A stretch of 64,000 bases of DNA from Olsenella massiliensis (GCF_001457795.1 NZ_LN898211.1:565038-629037), one strand, 5' to 3'; positions 7,895 through 15,734 are shown, counted from the first letter of the stretch. The notes: generated by a model not told the origin, from the letters alone. Translations and numbers: made by a program.

Positions 7895-8566
7895 TTAGGC
7901 CTCCTCCATTACATAGCCCTCTCCGATGCGGTTGCGGATGGGGTCGTGCCCCAAGGCGCCGCGCAGCTTCTTTCTGAGCGACGAGATGTGCACCCTCGCC
8001 GAATTGCTGAAGCTGTTCACGCTGCTGTCCCACACATGCTCGATGAGCTCCTCCTGACTTATCGGGCGCCCTTGGTTGAGCATGAGGTACTCCAGGATTC
8101 CCGTTTCCTTGCGGGTCAGAGACAGGACCGCATCGCCGACGGCCGCCGTGCGCAACTTGGTGTTGAAGCTAAGACTTCCGCAGGTCAGCACGACATCGTC
8201 TTGCGTAAAGCGTCTGAGCGTCAGACTGCGGACCCGCGCCGCGAGCTCGTCCAGATGAAACGGCTTGGTCAGATAGTCGTTTGCCCCCGCGTCCAGGCCC
8301 GCCACCTTGTCGGCAACCTCGCAGCGGGCCGACAAGATGAGCACCTTGGTCTCTCGGTCGTCCTTCCTGAGGGCCTTGAGCACCGTCATGCCGTCGGCAT
8401 GGGGAAGGTTGAGGTCGAGCACGACGAGGTCAAAGCTATCGACGGCGAGCATGTCCAGGGCCTGGCGCCCATCGTGGCTGCAGTCAACGCTATAGGCAAG
8501 CTTTCGCAGACTGCGCGCGATCGCATCGCACAGCGCCCGCTCGTCTTCGACAACCAAAATACGCAT
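7895..8566 (-). CDS. OmpR/PhoB-family response regulator
   Basis: 223 aa, the usual size. The receiver domain (1-115) has acidic residues VVEDE near the N-terminus, the phosphoacceptor Asp in VVLDLNLP near residue 51, and the conserved Lys in LTKPF near 101. The C-terminal winged helix (130-220) ends RVHISSLRKKL..RIGEGYVM. ATG is preceded by GAGGAGGG. It is transcribed first in the operon, with the kinase immediately after. It lies divergent from the CD1871A/polyferredoxin/TlpA operon across about 90 bp, so it may control that operon. Confidence 0.95.
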   Translation of the reverse strand: MRILVVEDERALCDAIARSLRKLAYSVDCSHDGRQALDMLAVDSFDLVVLDLNLPHADGMTVLKALRKDDRETKVLILSARCEVADKVAGLDAGANDYLTKPFHLDELAARVRSLTLRRFTQDDVVLTCGSLSFNTKLRTAAVGDAVLSLTRKETGILEYLMLNQGRPISQEELIEHVWDSSVNSFSNSARVHISSLRKKLRGALGHDPIRNRIGEGYVMEEA

Positions 8567-8657
8567 GGCACCCTCCTCGTGCGGGCCCTCTCACGCTTAA
8601 CACGGATTTTATGGCCGGTGTGGTCCAATGGGACGCGAGATGAAAGGAGCGAGCACA

Positions 8658-8804
8658 TTGATCAAAGCGATAAAACCCATAGCCCAGTCTGCCCTGCTGG
8701 TCGTCGGGATAACCATGGTGTGCTTTGGCGCCATGCGCGGCGAGGCAGACGCCGTGCTGGCCAAGGCGATCAGACTTTGCTTGGAGTGTATCGGAATTGG
8801 ATAA
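8658..8804 (+). CDS. CD1871A-family small CxxC protein
   Basis: 48 aa: one N-terminal membrane segment (SALLVVGITMVCFGAMRG) and the family-defining C-terminus KAIRLCLECIGIG, whose CLEC is a redox or metal-binding CxxC. I recognise it as the CD1871A-type CxxC protein found in clostridia and coriobacteria, normally 40-50 aa and of unknown function. The TTG start is supported by AAAGGAG 8 nt upstream. The last 8 nt (TTGGATAA) overlap the start of the polyferredoxin gene, indicating coupling. The predicted topology places the C-terminal CxxC next to the membrane. It is the first gene of a three-gene redox operon. Confidence 0.85.
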   Translation: MIKAIKPIAQSALLVVGITMVCFGAMRGEADAVLAKAIRLCLECIGIG

Positions 8805-9699
8805 GAGAAAAAACCCTGCCTCACATCGTTTGAGCCGCCTTCGTGGTTGGGTGCAGGCGGCGGCGACGCTGCTCACCAATGTCCATCTGCCCAACTTCGT
8901 CAAAGGCGGCATCTATCAAGGTGCGGGAAAAACGGTCTGCGTGCCTGGCCTCAACTGCTATTCGTGCCCGGCGGCCTCGGGCGCGTGCCCCATAGGCTCG
9001 TTCCAGGCGGTGGTGGGCTCCTCAAAGTTCAATTTTTCCTATTACGTGACCGGAACGCTGATCCTGATCGGCGTGTTGCTGGGGCGCTTCGTGTGCGGGT
9101 TTTTGTGCCCGTTTGGCTGGCTGCAGGAGCTGCTGCACAAGATCCCCGGCAAGAAGCTGTCGACGAAACAGCTCAAGCCGCTCAGGTATGTGAAGTATGC
9201 CGTGCTGTTGCTTGCCGTCGTATTGCTTCCCGCGCTGGTCGTAAGCGACACGGGAATGGGCGATCCCTTCTTTTGCAAGTACGTTTGCCCGCAGGGGGTG
9301 CTTGAGGGCGCGATTCCGCTGGCCGTCGTCAACACCGGCATACGCTCCGCCCTCGGCCGGCTGTTTACCTGGAAGCTCATTATCTTGGTGACGGTGGTCG
9401 TGCTGAGCGTGCTCTTCTATCGCCCCTTCTGCAAATGGATCTGCCCGCTTGGTGCATGGTACGCGCTCATGAACAAGGTGTCTCTGCTGGGAATGCAGGT
9501 TGACCGGCGCACGTGCGTCTCGTGCGGCAGGTGCGCGAGGGCGTGCGAGATGGACGTCGACGTCACGCGCTCGCCCGACCATGCCGAGTGCATTCGCTGC
9601 GGCAAGTGCATAAGCGTCTGTCCCGTTGACGCCGTCAGGTTCCGCTACGGCTTTAGTCTGCCGAGCAAGCAGCCTTCTCAGCCGTGTGAGGACAAGTAG
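8797..9699 (+). CDS. NapH/YccM-like membrane polyferredoxin
   Basis: 300 aa from TTG. The start is chosen because GGAG lies 10 nt upstream and the frame overlaps the CD1871A gene by 8 nt. Hydrophobic segments alternate with three CX3CP motifs (CGFLCPFGW, CKYVCPQG, CKWICPLGAW), the signature of the NapH/NosR/RdxA/YccM group. An N-terminal Cys cluster (CYSCPAASGACP) and two C-terminal 4Fe-4S ferredoxin motifs (CVSCGRCARAC, CIRCGKCISVCP) follow the family pattern. These proteins move electrons across or along the membrane. Here the neighbours are a CxxC peptide and a thioredoxin-fold lipoprotein and there is no CcdA, so it may supply reductant to them; that is inference. Confidence 0.88.
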   Translation: MDKRKNPASHRLSRLRGWVQAAATLLTNVHLPNFVKGGIYQGAGKTVCVPGLNCYSCPAASGACPIGSFQAVVGSSKFNFSYYVTGTLILIGVLLGRFVCGFLCPFGWLQELLHKIPGKKLSTKQLKPLRYVKYAVLLLAVVLLPALVVSDTGMGDPFFCKYVCPQGVLEGAIPLAVVNTGIRSALGRLFTWKLIILVTVVVLSVLFYRPFCKWICPLGAWYALMNKVSLLGMQVDRRTCVSCGRCARACEMDVDVTRSPDHAECIRCGKCISVCPVDAVRFRYGFSLPSKQPSQPCEDK

Positions 9700-9744
9700 C
9701 ACGTAAGAGCGAGGATTCAGGATTCAGGAAAACGGAGGAATGGT

Positions 9745-10725
9745 ATGAGCGTTACGAAGCTACCGAAGATTATGAAGATTGTGGCCGCGCTGATGATGTC
9801 CGCGCTGGTGCTCTGCCTCGCGGCCTGTTCGACGCCCGGGGGCGACAAGGAAAAGCCGGCACCAGACGATGCGAGCATCGAGGCCTTGATTGCGGAGCAG
9901 CCCAAGAACGCCGAGGAGGCGACCGACCTGTACAACAGGCTCATGCAGAAGGAGAACGACATTCTTTCAAGCGACAAGAGCCTATGGGAAAAGGTGTTTG
10001 CTGGGGCAAACAAGGACTCCTCGATGATAGGGGACGGCTCGAACTACGGCGACTTCCTGCTTGCCACCGTGGAGGGCGCCAAGGATACGTTCTCGGCCGA
10101 CGAGTTCAACGTGCTCAAGACAGGGGCCGAGAAGATCAAGAAGATCGAGGACAAGCTCGCGGCGCTCAAGAAGGAGTTTCCCGACTGCGCAAGCACGTCC
10201 GGCGCGGGCGAGAGCGTTGACGCCGCGAGCGCGGGCATGACGGGCGACGCAGGCAAGTCCACCAAGTTTCCCAGCTTCAAGGGCAAGGATCTTGATGGCA
10301 ACGACGTGAGCAGCGACGAGCTTTTCTCAAAGAGCAAGGTGACCGTGATGAACTTCTGGTTCACGAGCTGCAAGCCGTGCGTGGAGGAGCTTGGGGAGCT
10401 GGAGGCGCTTAACAAGAAGCTTGCCGAAAAGGGCGGCCAGGTCGTGGGAGTTAACTCCTTTACGCTCGACGGCAACCAGGGCGAGATATCGGATGCCAAG
10501 GACGTCCTGTCGAAGAAGGGCGTTACGTACAAAAACGTCTGGTTCAATACGGACGGCGACGCCGGCAAGCTCGTCTCGGGGCTGTTTTCCTTCCCGACCA
10601 CCTACGTCATCGATGGCAACGGCAACGTCGTGGGGGAGCCGATCGTGGGCGCGATTACGTCTGCCGCGCAGAGGGAGGCGCTGGACAGGCTGATTGATCA
10701 GGCGATTGCGAACAGCACGAAGTAG
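9745..10725 (+). CDS. TlpA-type thioredoxin-fold lipoprotein
   Basis: 326 aa. The signal peptide has lipobox LAAC near residue 29, so the mature protein is lipid-anchored outside the membrane. Residues about 35-160 form a family-specific helical region. From about 170 there is a thioredoxin fold with the active-site CKPC in WFTSCKPCVEELGE, and a cis-Pro region SFPTTYVIDG. TlpA/ResA proteins reduce extracytoplasmic disulfides. ATG is preceded by GGAGG. It follows the polyferredoxin by 45 nt in the same direction, and the likely electron path is membrane Fe-S protein to this lipoprotein. Its substrate is unknown. Confidence 0.92.
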   Translation: MSVTKLPKIMKIVAALMMSALVLCLAACSTPGGDKEKPAPDDASIEALIAEQPKNAEEATDLYNRLMQKENDILSSDKSLWEKVFAGANKDSSMIGDGSNYGDFLLATVEGAKDTFSADEFNVLKTGAEKIKKIEDKLAALKKEFPDCASTSGAGESVDAASAGMTGDAGKSTKFPSFKGKDLDGNDVSSDELFSKSKVTVMNFWFTSCKPCVEELGELEALNKKLAEKGGQVVGVNSFTLDGNQGEISDAKDVLSKKGVTYKNVWFNTDGDAGKLVSGLFSFPTTYVIDGNGNVVGEPIVGAITSAAQREALDRLIDQAIANSTK

Positions 10726-10803
10726 GGTTCCACGACGACGCGTCGCAAGGAGGCTACCGTCCCAGGCTGCGCGGCACGCCAGCGCGCGGCCGCCCTCAAG
10801 CGA

Positions 10804-10833
10804 ATCGGCCCGGCTCCCAGGAGCCGGGCCGAT
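10804..10833. terminator. Bidirectional terminator-like hairpin
   Basis: Perfect 14-bp arms (ATCGGCCCGGCTCC and its complement) with a 2-nt loop lie between the converging tlpA-type gene and the XRE gene. There is no clear T-run on either side, so termination strength is uncertain. Confidence 0.6.
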
Positions 10834-10851
10834 CTGCGCGAGCGCCCAGGC

Positions 10852-11046
10852 TCAGTTGTCGGGGAAGAAGATCTCCTCCACTGGCATCCTAAACAGCCCC
10901 GCGATCTTGATCGCGAGGGCGAGGGAAGGGTCATACCGGTCGTTCTCTATGGCTATGACCGTCTGGCGACTGACCCCCAGCATTGCTGCGAGGTCAGCCT
11001 GGCGAAGGCCGTCCTTCTTCCGGAGCTCCCTGACGGCGTTTCTCAT
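10852..11046 (-). CDS. XRE-family transcriptional regulator, YozG type
   Basis: 64 aa. A single helix-turn-helix domain (LRQADLAAMLGVSRQTVIAIENDRYDPSLALAIKIA is the conserved region) with the short C-terminus EEIFFP typical of these small regulators. It is the second gene of a minus-strand operon after a membrane protein and starts 3 nt after that gene. Such pairs are usually autoregulated; the palindrome at 11421-11438 ahead of the operon is the obvious operator candidate. Confidence 0.9.
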   Translation of the reverse strand: MRNAVRELRKKDGLRQADLAAMLGVSRQTVIAIENDRYDPSLALAIKIAGLFRMPVEEIFFPDN

Positions 11047-11049
11047 GCC

Positions 11050-11379
11050 TCATGCTCCGGAGACGAGGCAGGCCCCCATCGCCACCAGTGCAGCGACGAT
11101 CGCCGTGATCTCGACGAGCATGAGGAGGAGCCGGTTTGGCTCATGGGGCTCCTCGCCCCCGGAGGCGAGCCTCCGTCCGATGACGAGCCTCGAGACTCCC
11201 TGTACCAAGCTGCCAAACAGCAGTACGAGCCCGGGGAGGGGGTCGAGCCTCGTCCTGCTCAGGGCGGACGTAAGGCAGCAGCCAAGGACCCAGGCGGACA
11301 TCGCCAGCAGTAGGGCCCGATAGCCCCATCCCTCCGACCTCGTAAGGACCGCTCGCTCCATCTCGTCCATCTGTCTCAC
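11050..11379 (-). CDS. Small membrane protein paired with the XRE regulator
   Basis: 109 aa from GTG, with AAGGGG 8 nt upstream; a longer frame to 11430 would run into the operator. Three hydrophobic segments are visible, near residues 17-35 (ALLLAMSAWVLGCCLTSAL), 43-58 and 82-104. The N-terminus MDEMERAV resembles small DUF-type membrane proteins that are commonly encoded just before a YozG-like regulator. Function unknown. Confidence 0.75.
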   Translation of the reverse strand: MRQMDEMERAVLTRSEGWGYRALLLAMSAWVLGCCLTSALSRTRLDPLPGLVLLFGSLVQGVSRLVIGRRLASGGEEPHEPNRLLLMLVEITAIVAALVAMGACLVSGA

Positions 11380-11420
11380 GTTGATCGCCCCTTCCCATCT
11401 CCTCTGACGCTTCTGTCGTA

Positions 11421-11438
11421 TGTAAAGCAAGCTTTACA
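11421..11438. promoter_or_regulatory. Operator candidate, TGTAAAGC-aa-GCTTTACA
   Basis: Perfect 8-bp inverted arms separated by 2 bp lie about 40 bp upstream of the GTG of the minus-strand membrane-protein/XRE operon, in an AT-rich patch. The size and symmetry fit a dimeric XRE regulator, most simply the one encoded by the second gene. Confidence 0.65.
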
Positions 11439-11616
11439 TTTTTCGATTACGATAGGGCGCCGTGGGATATATGTCAAGAACTCTTTACTTTTCTGTCTGT
11501 TTGCCGGGGCTATGTTGGGTCATGTGGCGTTCGCCAAAGTCGACCGACGCTCGTTGCAGATTGTTTTGCATAGTATTGACCGGATTATCAGCACGTGCTC
11601 CGGGCATCCCCTTGCG

Positions 11617-11677
11617 AGTCGGCATTACTCGGGTGTTTGGGCCCAAAATGGGGGAAAACCGTCGAGTAATGCCGACT
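11617..11677. repeat. Dispersed hairpin element, copy 1
   Basis: The 15-bp arms AGTCGGCATTACTCG and CGAGTAATGCCGACT enclose a 31-nt centre, giving 61 bp in all. The same arms recur at 15568-15629 and 62117-62177. The right arm is followed by TTTTT, so this copy could also terminate plus-strand transcripts. Apart from this element I see no gene in 11439-11887. Confidence 0.85.
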
Positions 11678-11887
11678 TTTTGATGACCCTCGTCAAGACG
11701 CGTGCATAGGTGGTCTGGATCTTTCCATTCTTTGGGACGGGAATGCTGCTGAATCGCCTGCCAGACGTCAAAGGGCGTGTTGACGCGCGCGGTCGCGTCG
11801 TCGGCGGGTCCGCGCCCTCCGCCAGACCGTCAACGAAGACGCGGGCAGGGCGAGGGGAGTTGCTGCTGTCACCCTTTGGGGTTTTCG

Positions 11888-12238
11888 TTAGTCAGCAGGG
11901 CGCTCATCTGACAGCCGAGGAATCACCGCCAAGACCACGAGGTCCTCGTCCCCGTCGTTGACGATCTGATGCTCCTTGCCGTTGGGGCAGTAGGTGAGCG
12001 CGCCGGGCGTCAGAGGGCGCTCGATCCCGTCGTCAATGATGCGACCCGTGCCGGAGAGCACGTAGGCCACCTCAGCATCTCCCATATGACGATGCAGGCC
12101 CAGCGACGAGTGGGGCTGCAGGGTCGCACGCATCACGCGGACCGACCCGTCGTCAACCGCCTGCATGGTGACGCTGCCGGTGCCGCCCTTGAAGTTGGTG
12201 TGGCTGACTGCCTCGACGCTCGAAAAGTCGATCATCAT
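11888..12238 (-). CDS. Cupin-domain protein
   Basis: 116 aa, one cupin barrel. Metal-binding pattern: HRHMGDAEVAYVLSG (motif 1, with H, H and E) and PNGKEHQIVN (motif 2 His). The family covers small-molecule enzymes, isomerases and binding proteins, so the substrate cannot be assigned. AAGGGG lies 9 nt ahead of the ATG. It is monocistronic on the minus strand, 132 bp from the flavodoxin-fold pair. Confidence 0.88.
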   Translation of the reverse strand: MMIDFSSVEAVSHTNFKGGTGSVTMQAVDDGSVRVMRATLQPHSSLGLHRHMGDAEVAYVLSGTGRIIDDGIERPLTPGALTYCPNGKEHQIVNDGDEDLVVLAVIPRLSDERPAD

Positions 12239-12370
12239 GGTGCGACGCCCCTTCGCTCGTTCCGAATTGTGTCTTGAGTATACGTTTGCGGGGCGCCCAG
12301 AGTGCGCGCGGGGAGCGTTCGACCCGCCCGACGAGGCATGCGTTCGGATGTCTGTCTCGCGCCTGGGAAC

Positions 12371-13129
12371 TCAGGCCTCGGGGTTGGGCTGGCTGATCTC
12401 CTTTGGCGCCAGCCAGCCCCTAAAGAGGCCTCCCTGAAACAGGGACACGATGACAAAGAACACGTTGGCCATGGGGATGAAAATGAACGACGGGATGAGG
12501 ACGCGGGTGTAGTGGGTCCCGGCATCTGCGCCCGCGCTGACGGCGCGCCCCTGACGTACCAGGAAGAACAGGATGGTCGAGCATAGGGCGAGCAGGATCA
12601 GCATATTTATCGCCGTGTCCGCCAGGACGTCAAGCGGCGTGGAGCCGTCTGGCAGCAGCCGGTTCAGCAGCAGGCTCACGGGAAGCAGGGCAAGCTTGAC
12701 ACACATGAGCACGGCGTTCACGTTGAGCATGACGCCGCCGCCGATGCCCACGCCCCCGCACCAGTCAAGACCGGCTCGCGCGCAGAAGTTCTCGAGCGTT
12801 CGCATGAGGGGCTCGCTCTGCCTGCCCTCGATGAAGCCGTTGTTCGCGATGCAGTAGAGCCGGGGATGAAGGTCGTTAGCCTTGCAGAACGCCTCCGCCT
12901 CCCTGAGAAACTCGAGAACGTGAGAGGGCACGCCGTCCACGTAGAGCGGCATGCTGAGGATGACGGCGTCTGCCTGGCCGAGGTGCTCCAGGACGGCCGG
13001 CAAGTCCCCGTGCCTCCTGAGCGCGAGGCGCCGCACCGTCCCGCGCACGCTCAGGCGTTGGACGCACGCCAGCAGCCCGGAGGCGCTCAGCCGCCTTTTG
13101 GGGCTGCAGCTGACGATGAGGGTCCTCAT
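12371..13129 (-). CDS. Flavodoxin-fold NAD(P)H-dependent oxidoreductase with C-terminal membrane region
   Basis: 252 aa. The N-terminal half is a flavodoxin-like fold: IVSCSPKRRLSASG (phosphate-binding loop), VILSMPLYVDGVPSHVLEFL (FMN-side loop) and LYCIANNGFIEG. The C-terminal 110 residues contain at least two hydrophobic segments (INMLILLALCSTILFFLV, IPSFIFIPMANVFFVIVSLF), so the protein is likely membrane-attached. It overlaps the stop of the upstream flavodoxin gene by 4 nt (ATGA), so the two are coupled. Substrate unknown; related proteins reduce quinones or flavin. Confidence 0.8.
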   Translation of the reverse strand: MRTLIVSCSPKRRLSASGLLACVQRLSVRGTVRRLALRRHGDLPAVLEHLGQADAVILSMPLYVDGVPSHVLEFLREAEAFCKANDLHPRLYCIANNGFIEGRQSEPLMRTLENFCARAGLDWCGGVGIGGGVMLNVNAVLMCVKLALLPVSLLLNRLLPDGSTPLDVLADTAINMLILLALCSTILFFLVRQGRAVSAGADAGTHYTRVLIPSFIFIPMANVFFVIVSLFQGGLFRGWLAPKEISQPNPEA

Positions 13130-13614
13130 AGCGCGCCTCGCAGTTTCGAGAGGTCCTCAAGGAAGGCGACCTCGAACCGCTCGAAGCCTTCGTTGATGGC
13201 GTTGCGCCGGGCAAGTAGCCGGAAGGTCTCGCGCTCCTGTGCGGTGACGTCCCCATAGACGACGACCCTCCACAGGTCGTGGGGCCCGTAGCGCAGGCAG
13301 TGGTGCATCTGGCCCCCGCGATAGCAGCTCAGGGGCGTGGAGCTGCCGATGCTTCGGTCGAGCACCGCCTTGACCTGCGGGCTGTAGCTACCGTAGAGGT
13401 TCTCCGTGATGATGGTGATCCTGTCCGCCTGGCCTATGACGCGGCAGACCATGTGGAGCTTGTCCTTGATGAAGCACGCGGCAGGGTGCTTGGTCCAGCA
13501 GCCAAAGCAGCCCTGACAGCCGGCATATCGGCCGTCCGCCTCAATGACGTGATCGCAGTGGTTCGCGAGCATGGTGCTGTAATGCTTGCCAAGGTCATGC
13601 ACGATGACGTCCAA
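13126..13614 (-). CDS. Flavodoxin-family protein with Cys-rich loop
   Basis: 162 aa from TTG (GGAGG only 4 nt upstream, so the start is uncertain). The pattern CQGCFGCWTKHPAACFIKD followed by ADRITIITENLYGSYSPQVKAVLDR is characteristic of NAD(P)H-dependent FMN reductase/iron-sulfur flavoprotein relatives. The usual N-terminal glycine-rich phosphate loop is largely missing from this frame, so the gene may be shortened or start further upstream. It is the first gene of a two-gene operon with the membrane-anchored flavodoxin-fold protein. Confidence 0.75.
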   Translation of the reverse strand: MDVIVHDLGKHYSTMLANHCDHVIEADGRYAGCQGCFGCWTKHPAACFIKDKLHMVCRVIGQADRITIITENLYGSYSPQVKAVLDRSIGSSTPLSCYRGGQMHHCLRYGPHDLWRVVVYGDVTAQERETFRLLARRNAINEGFERFEVAFLEDLSKLRGAL

Positions 13615-13891
13615 GGACCCTCCAAGACGTTTGGCGTCGGTTCCGCCCGCGCGTCTCGCGGCAAGGCAGACGGGGACGCGCCGAGGCGGGCGGGGCGCAA
13701 AGTTGATGCCTCAGCATAGCGTTCTTTCACCAGGGCAACGTCTTCCTGGTGTAATGGTTCTGTCAAACTGGACGCCAACGGCCCCGCCGAAGCCAACGGC
13801 CTCGACGGCCTCAGCGACACCGCGACCCTGGCGGCGTCGGGCGTCGGCGGTGGGCGTCGGCGTTGCGGTCATGAATCGAGGGCAAGGGGAC

Positions 13892-13916
13892 GGGCGAACC
13901 CAAGGACGGGTCGCCC
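13892..13916 (+). promoter_or_regulatory. Leader hairpin ahead of the PTS EIIA gene
   Basis: GGGCGA-A-CCC pairs with GGGTCGCCC across loop AAGGAC, ending 4 nt before the ribosome binding site of the EIIA gene. It could modulate translation or be an antitermination-type element. The rest of 13615-13936 shows no gene or other structure I can support. Confidence 0.35.
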
Positions 13917-13936
13917 AAGCGGAAGGAAGCGGTTTC

Positions 13937-14446
13937 ATGGGACTATGCGATGCGTTCACGGGCGCGCAACGCGCCGAGGGGCCCGACCCCCTGCAAATCC
14001 TGTCTCCCGCCACCGGGAGGGTCGTACGCATGGCGGACATACCCGACCCGGTGTTCTCGGAGGGAATGATGGGCGTCTCGGTGGGCATCTGGCCGGATGA
14101 CGACGAGGTGCGCTGCCCCGTGGACGGTACCGTCACTGCGGCGATGCCGCATGCCTACGGCATCTCGACCCCGGGCGGGGTCGAGATTATCGTGCATGTG
14201 GGGGTTGACACGGTCGAGATGCGAGGCGAGGGCTTCGACGTGAGGGTCGCCAAGGGGCGGCGTGTGCTCGCCGGACAGACCCTCGTGCGGGTTGACAGGG
14301 GCAAGGTGGCCCAGGCCGGCTATCCCGACGTGGTCATCTTGGCCGTCTCCAACACGGACGAGCTGGTCTCGTCGGGTCGCGCGGTGCGAGACGTGGCGCC
14401 CGCGCATGTGACGGCGGGCGACGTGCTGATGGAGGTCACGTCGTAG
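13937..14446 (+). CDS. PTS glucose-type EIIA component
   Basis: 169 aa, the size of a stand-alone EIIA(Glc)/Crr. The phosphorylated His is residue 87 in VEIIVHVGVDTVEM. The second active-site His is replaced or shifted: the segment KMPHAYGI usually carries it and here reads AMPHAYGI. It accepts phosphate from HPr and donates it to a sugar-specific EIIB. ATG was chosen from GGAAGGAAG just upstream; the frame is open further upstream but that part is low-complexity. No EIIBC gene is present in the window. Confidence 0.9.
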   Translation: MGLCDAFTGAQRAEGPDPLQILSPATGRVVRMADIPDPVFSEGMMGVSVGIWPDDDEVRCPVDGTVTAAMPHAYGISTPGGVEIIVHVGVDTVEMRGEGFDVRVAKGRRVLAGQTLVRVDRGKVAQAGYPDVVILAVSNTDELVSSGRAVRDVAPAHVTAGDVLMEVTS

Positions 14447-14466
14447 CGCCGGGAGCCTATGCTGAC

Positions 14467-14483
14467 CGCGAGCGCGGCTCGCG
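14467..14483. terminator. Hairpin between converging genes
   Basis: CGCGAGC-GCG-GCTCGCG, 7-bp perfect arms, lies between the ends of the EIIA gene and the lipid kinase gene. There is no T-run, so the assignment is weak. Confidence 0.35.
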
Positions 14484-14503
14484 ATCGCCCGGACGACCCC
14501 GCG

Positions 14504-15406
14504 TCATCCCCTCATGGCAAAGATTCTGACGCGCTGCGGCAGGACTCCCAGGTCAATGGGCAGCTCTGGCCCGTCGTCTCCGTCGCGCCCGCACCGCAGG
14601 TTGCCGTCAAGGCATTCGACGCGGATGTTCTTTCCGCTCAGCAGGAGCACCTGGTCGCTCTCCTCGGCAGTTCTCGTCAAGATGCTCGGAAGGAGAGACA
14701 TGAGCGAGGGGAGCGTCGCCTCCTTGAGCACGGCAAGATGAACGAGGCCGTCGCTCTCCCCGGAGCTTTCTTCCGTGGTGATCATGTTGACCATGGTGTT
14801 GACCGAGAAGGCGACAAAGGAGTTGACGTCCTCCACCGAGCGCTCCCCGTCGACGGTGATGCGCAGGCGATGGCTCTCGTCGTCGCCAATGCGCTGAAGC
14901 TCGCTCGTCACATAGGCCAAGAACCCAAAGCGGCTCTTGTCCTCGGAGGAAACGTCGCGGATGCCCTCGGGCAGCGACCCTCCGGTCACCGTGTAGGTAA
15001 AGGGCGTTCCGTTGACGGTGCCGATGTCGATGGGGCGCGTGGACGTGAAGTCCATGGCCTCGATGGCGGACGTCACGTCGGAGGGAATGCCCAGGGTGCG
15101 GGCAAACCCATTGCCCGTGCCGCCGGGAAGGATGCCGAGGACGGGAAGCTCGTCGGCGTCTGCGGCGCCGTCAAGCAAGCCGCGGACCACCAGGCTCACG
15201 GTGCCGTCGCCTCCAAGGGAGAAGACGGCATCAACACCGCTGGTCCGAGCTTCGCGCGCCAGCTCCATGGCGTGCTCGGCACTGGTGCTCAGTTGGGTCG
15301 TCACCTCGTCGAAGTGCTCGCTGAGGAGCTCGCTGACGGTCGAAACCTCTTCCTCGGCATCAGCCTTTCCCGAGCTGGGATTTGCTATGAGAAGCGCCGT
15401 GCTCAT
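14504..15406 (-). CDS. Diacylglycerol/lipid kinase family protein
   Basis: 300 aa, normal for DagK/YegS relatives. Nucleotide-binding signature FSLGGDGTVSLVVRGL and downstream GGTGNGFARTLGIP are diagnostic of the catalytic domain; NPSSGKA near the N-terminus is the usual first motif. It phosphorylates diacylglycerol or a related lipid at the membrane. ATG at 15406 has a perfect AAAGGAGGT, so the 22 codons upstream in the same frame are not used. It is monocistronic and converges on the EIIA gene. Confidence 0.93.
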   Translation of the reverse strand: MSTALLIANPSSGKADAEEEVSTVSELLSEHFDEVTTQLSTSAEHAMELAREARTSGVDAVFSLGGDGTVSLVVRGLLDGAADADELPVLGILPGGTGNGFARTLGIPSDVTSAIEAMDFTSTRPIDIGTVNGTPFTYTVTGGSLPEGIRDVSSEDKSRFGFLAYVTSELQRIGDDESHRLRITVDGERSVEDVNSFVAFSVNTMVNMITTEESSGESDGLVHLAVLKEATLPSLMSLLPSILTRTAEESDQVLLLSGKNIRVECLDGNLRCGRDGDDGPELPIDLGVLPQRVRIFAMRG

Positions 15407-15567
15407 GGGGGACCTCCTTTTTTGGCCTGTCTCATTATGACGCAGCGGCCCGCCGGGGCGGCTGACAGTCAATGTTGAATGCCAAACGCGCGTCAGCCGG
15501 CCAAGAGCGTGGCGGTATGGATGGTCGAGGAGGTATCATTCACTCGCTAGGCGTCGGGCGACGCATA

Positions 15568-15691
15568 AGTCGGCATTACTCGGCCCTTTTTGGGGCGAAT
15601 GAGCCAAAAAAGGCCGAGTAATGCCGACTATGTCCGACACGCCCAAATAGGGGATGAATATCTATGCCTTTAATATGCATATCATGAAAGG
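15568..15691. repeat. Dispersed hairpin element, copy 2, with 3' tail
   Basis: The core is 15568-15629: arms AGTCGGCATTACTCG and CGAGTAATGCCGACT, with the stem extended inward by GGCC.TTTTTGG/CCAAAAAAGGCC. An ATATGCATAT palindrome at 15673-15682 starts exactly 44 nt after the right arm and is followed by ATGAAAGGG. Copy 3 has the same motif at the same distance. The rest of 15407-15734 holds the upstream region of the kinase gene and the terminator of the ferredoxin-like gene. Confidence 0.85.
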
Positions 15692-15716
15692 GGGACGGCC
15701 TTCAGGCCGTTCCCCC
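15690..15716 (-). terminator. Terminator of the BFD-like gene
   Basis: GGGGGACGGCC and GGCCGTTCCCCC form a hairpin with a TTCA loop. Read on the minus strand it ends in CCCTTTCAT, a short T-run, directly downstream of the ferredoxin-like gene. Confidence 0.65.
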
Positions 15717-15734
15717 GACGACTCCATGGTGGCC

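Noticed and set aside
6644-8833. 729-aa plus-strand open frame
   Set aside because: It is antisense to the two-component system genes, which have clear catalytic motifs.
13586-13936. N-terminal extension of the PTS EIIA gene
   Set aside because: The frame is open but Arg/Ala/Pro-rich and antisense-like. The ribosome binding site and family length support the start at 13937.
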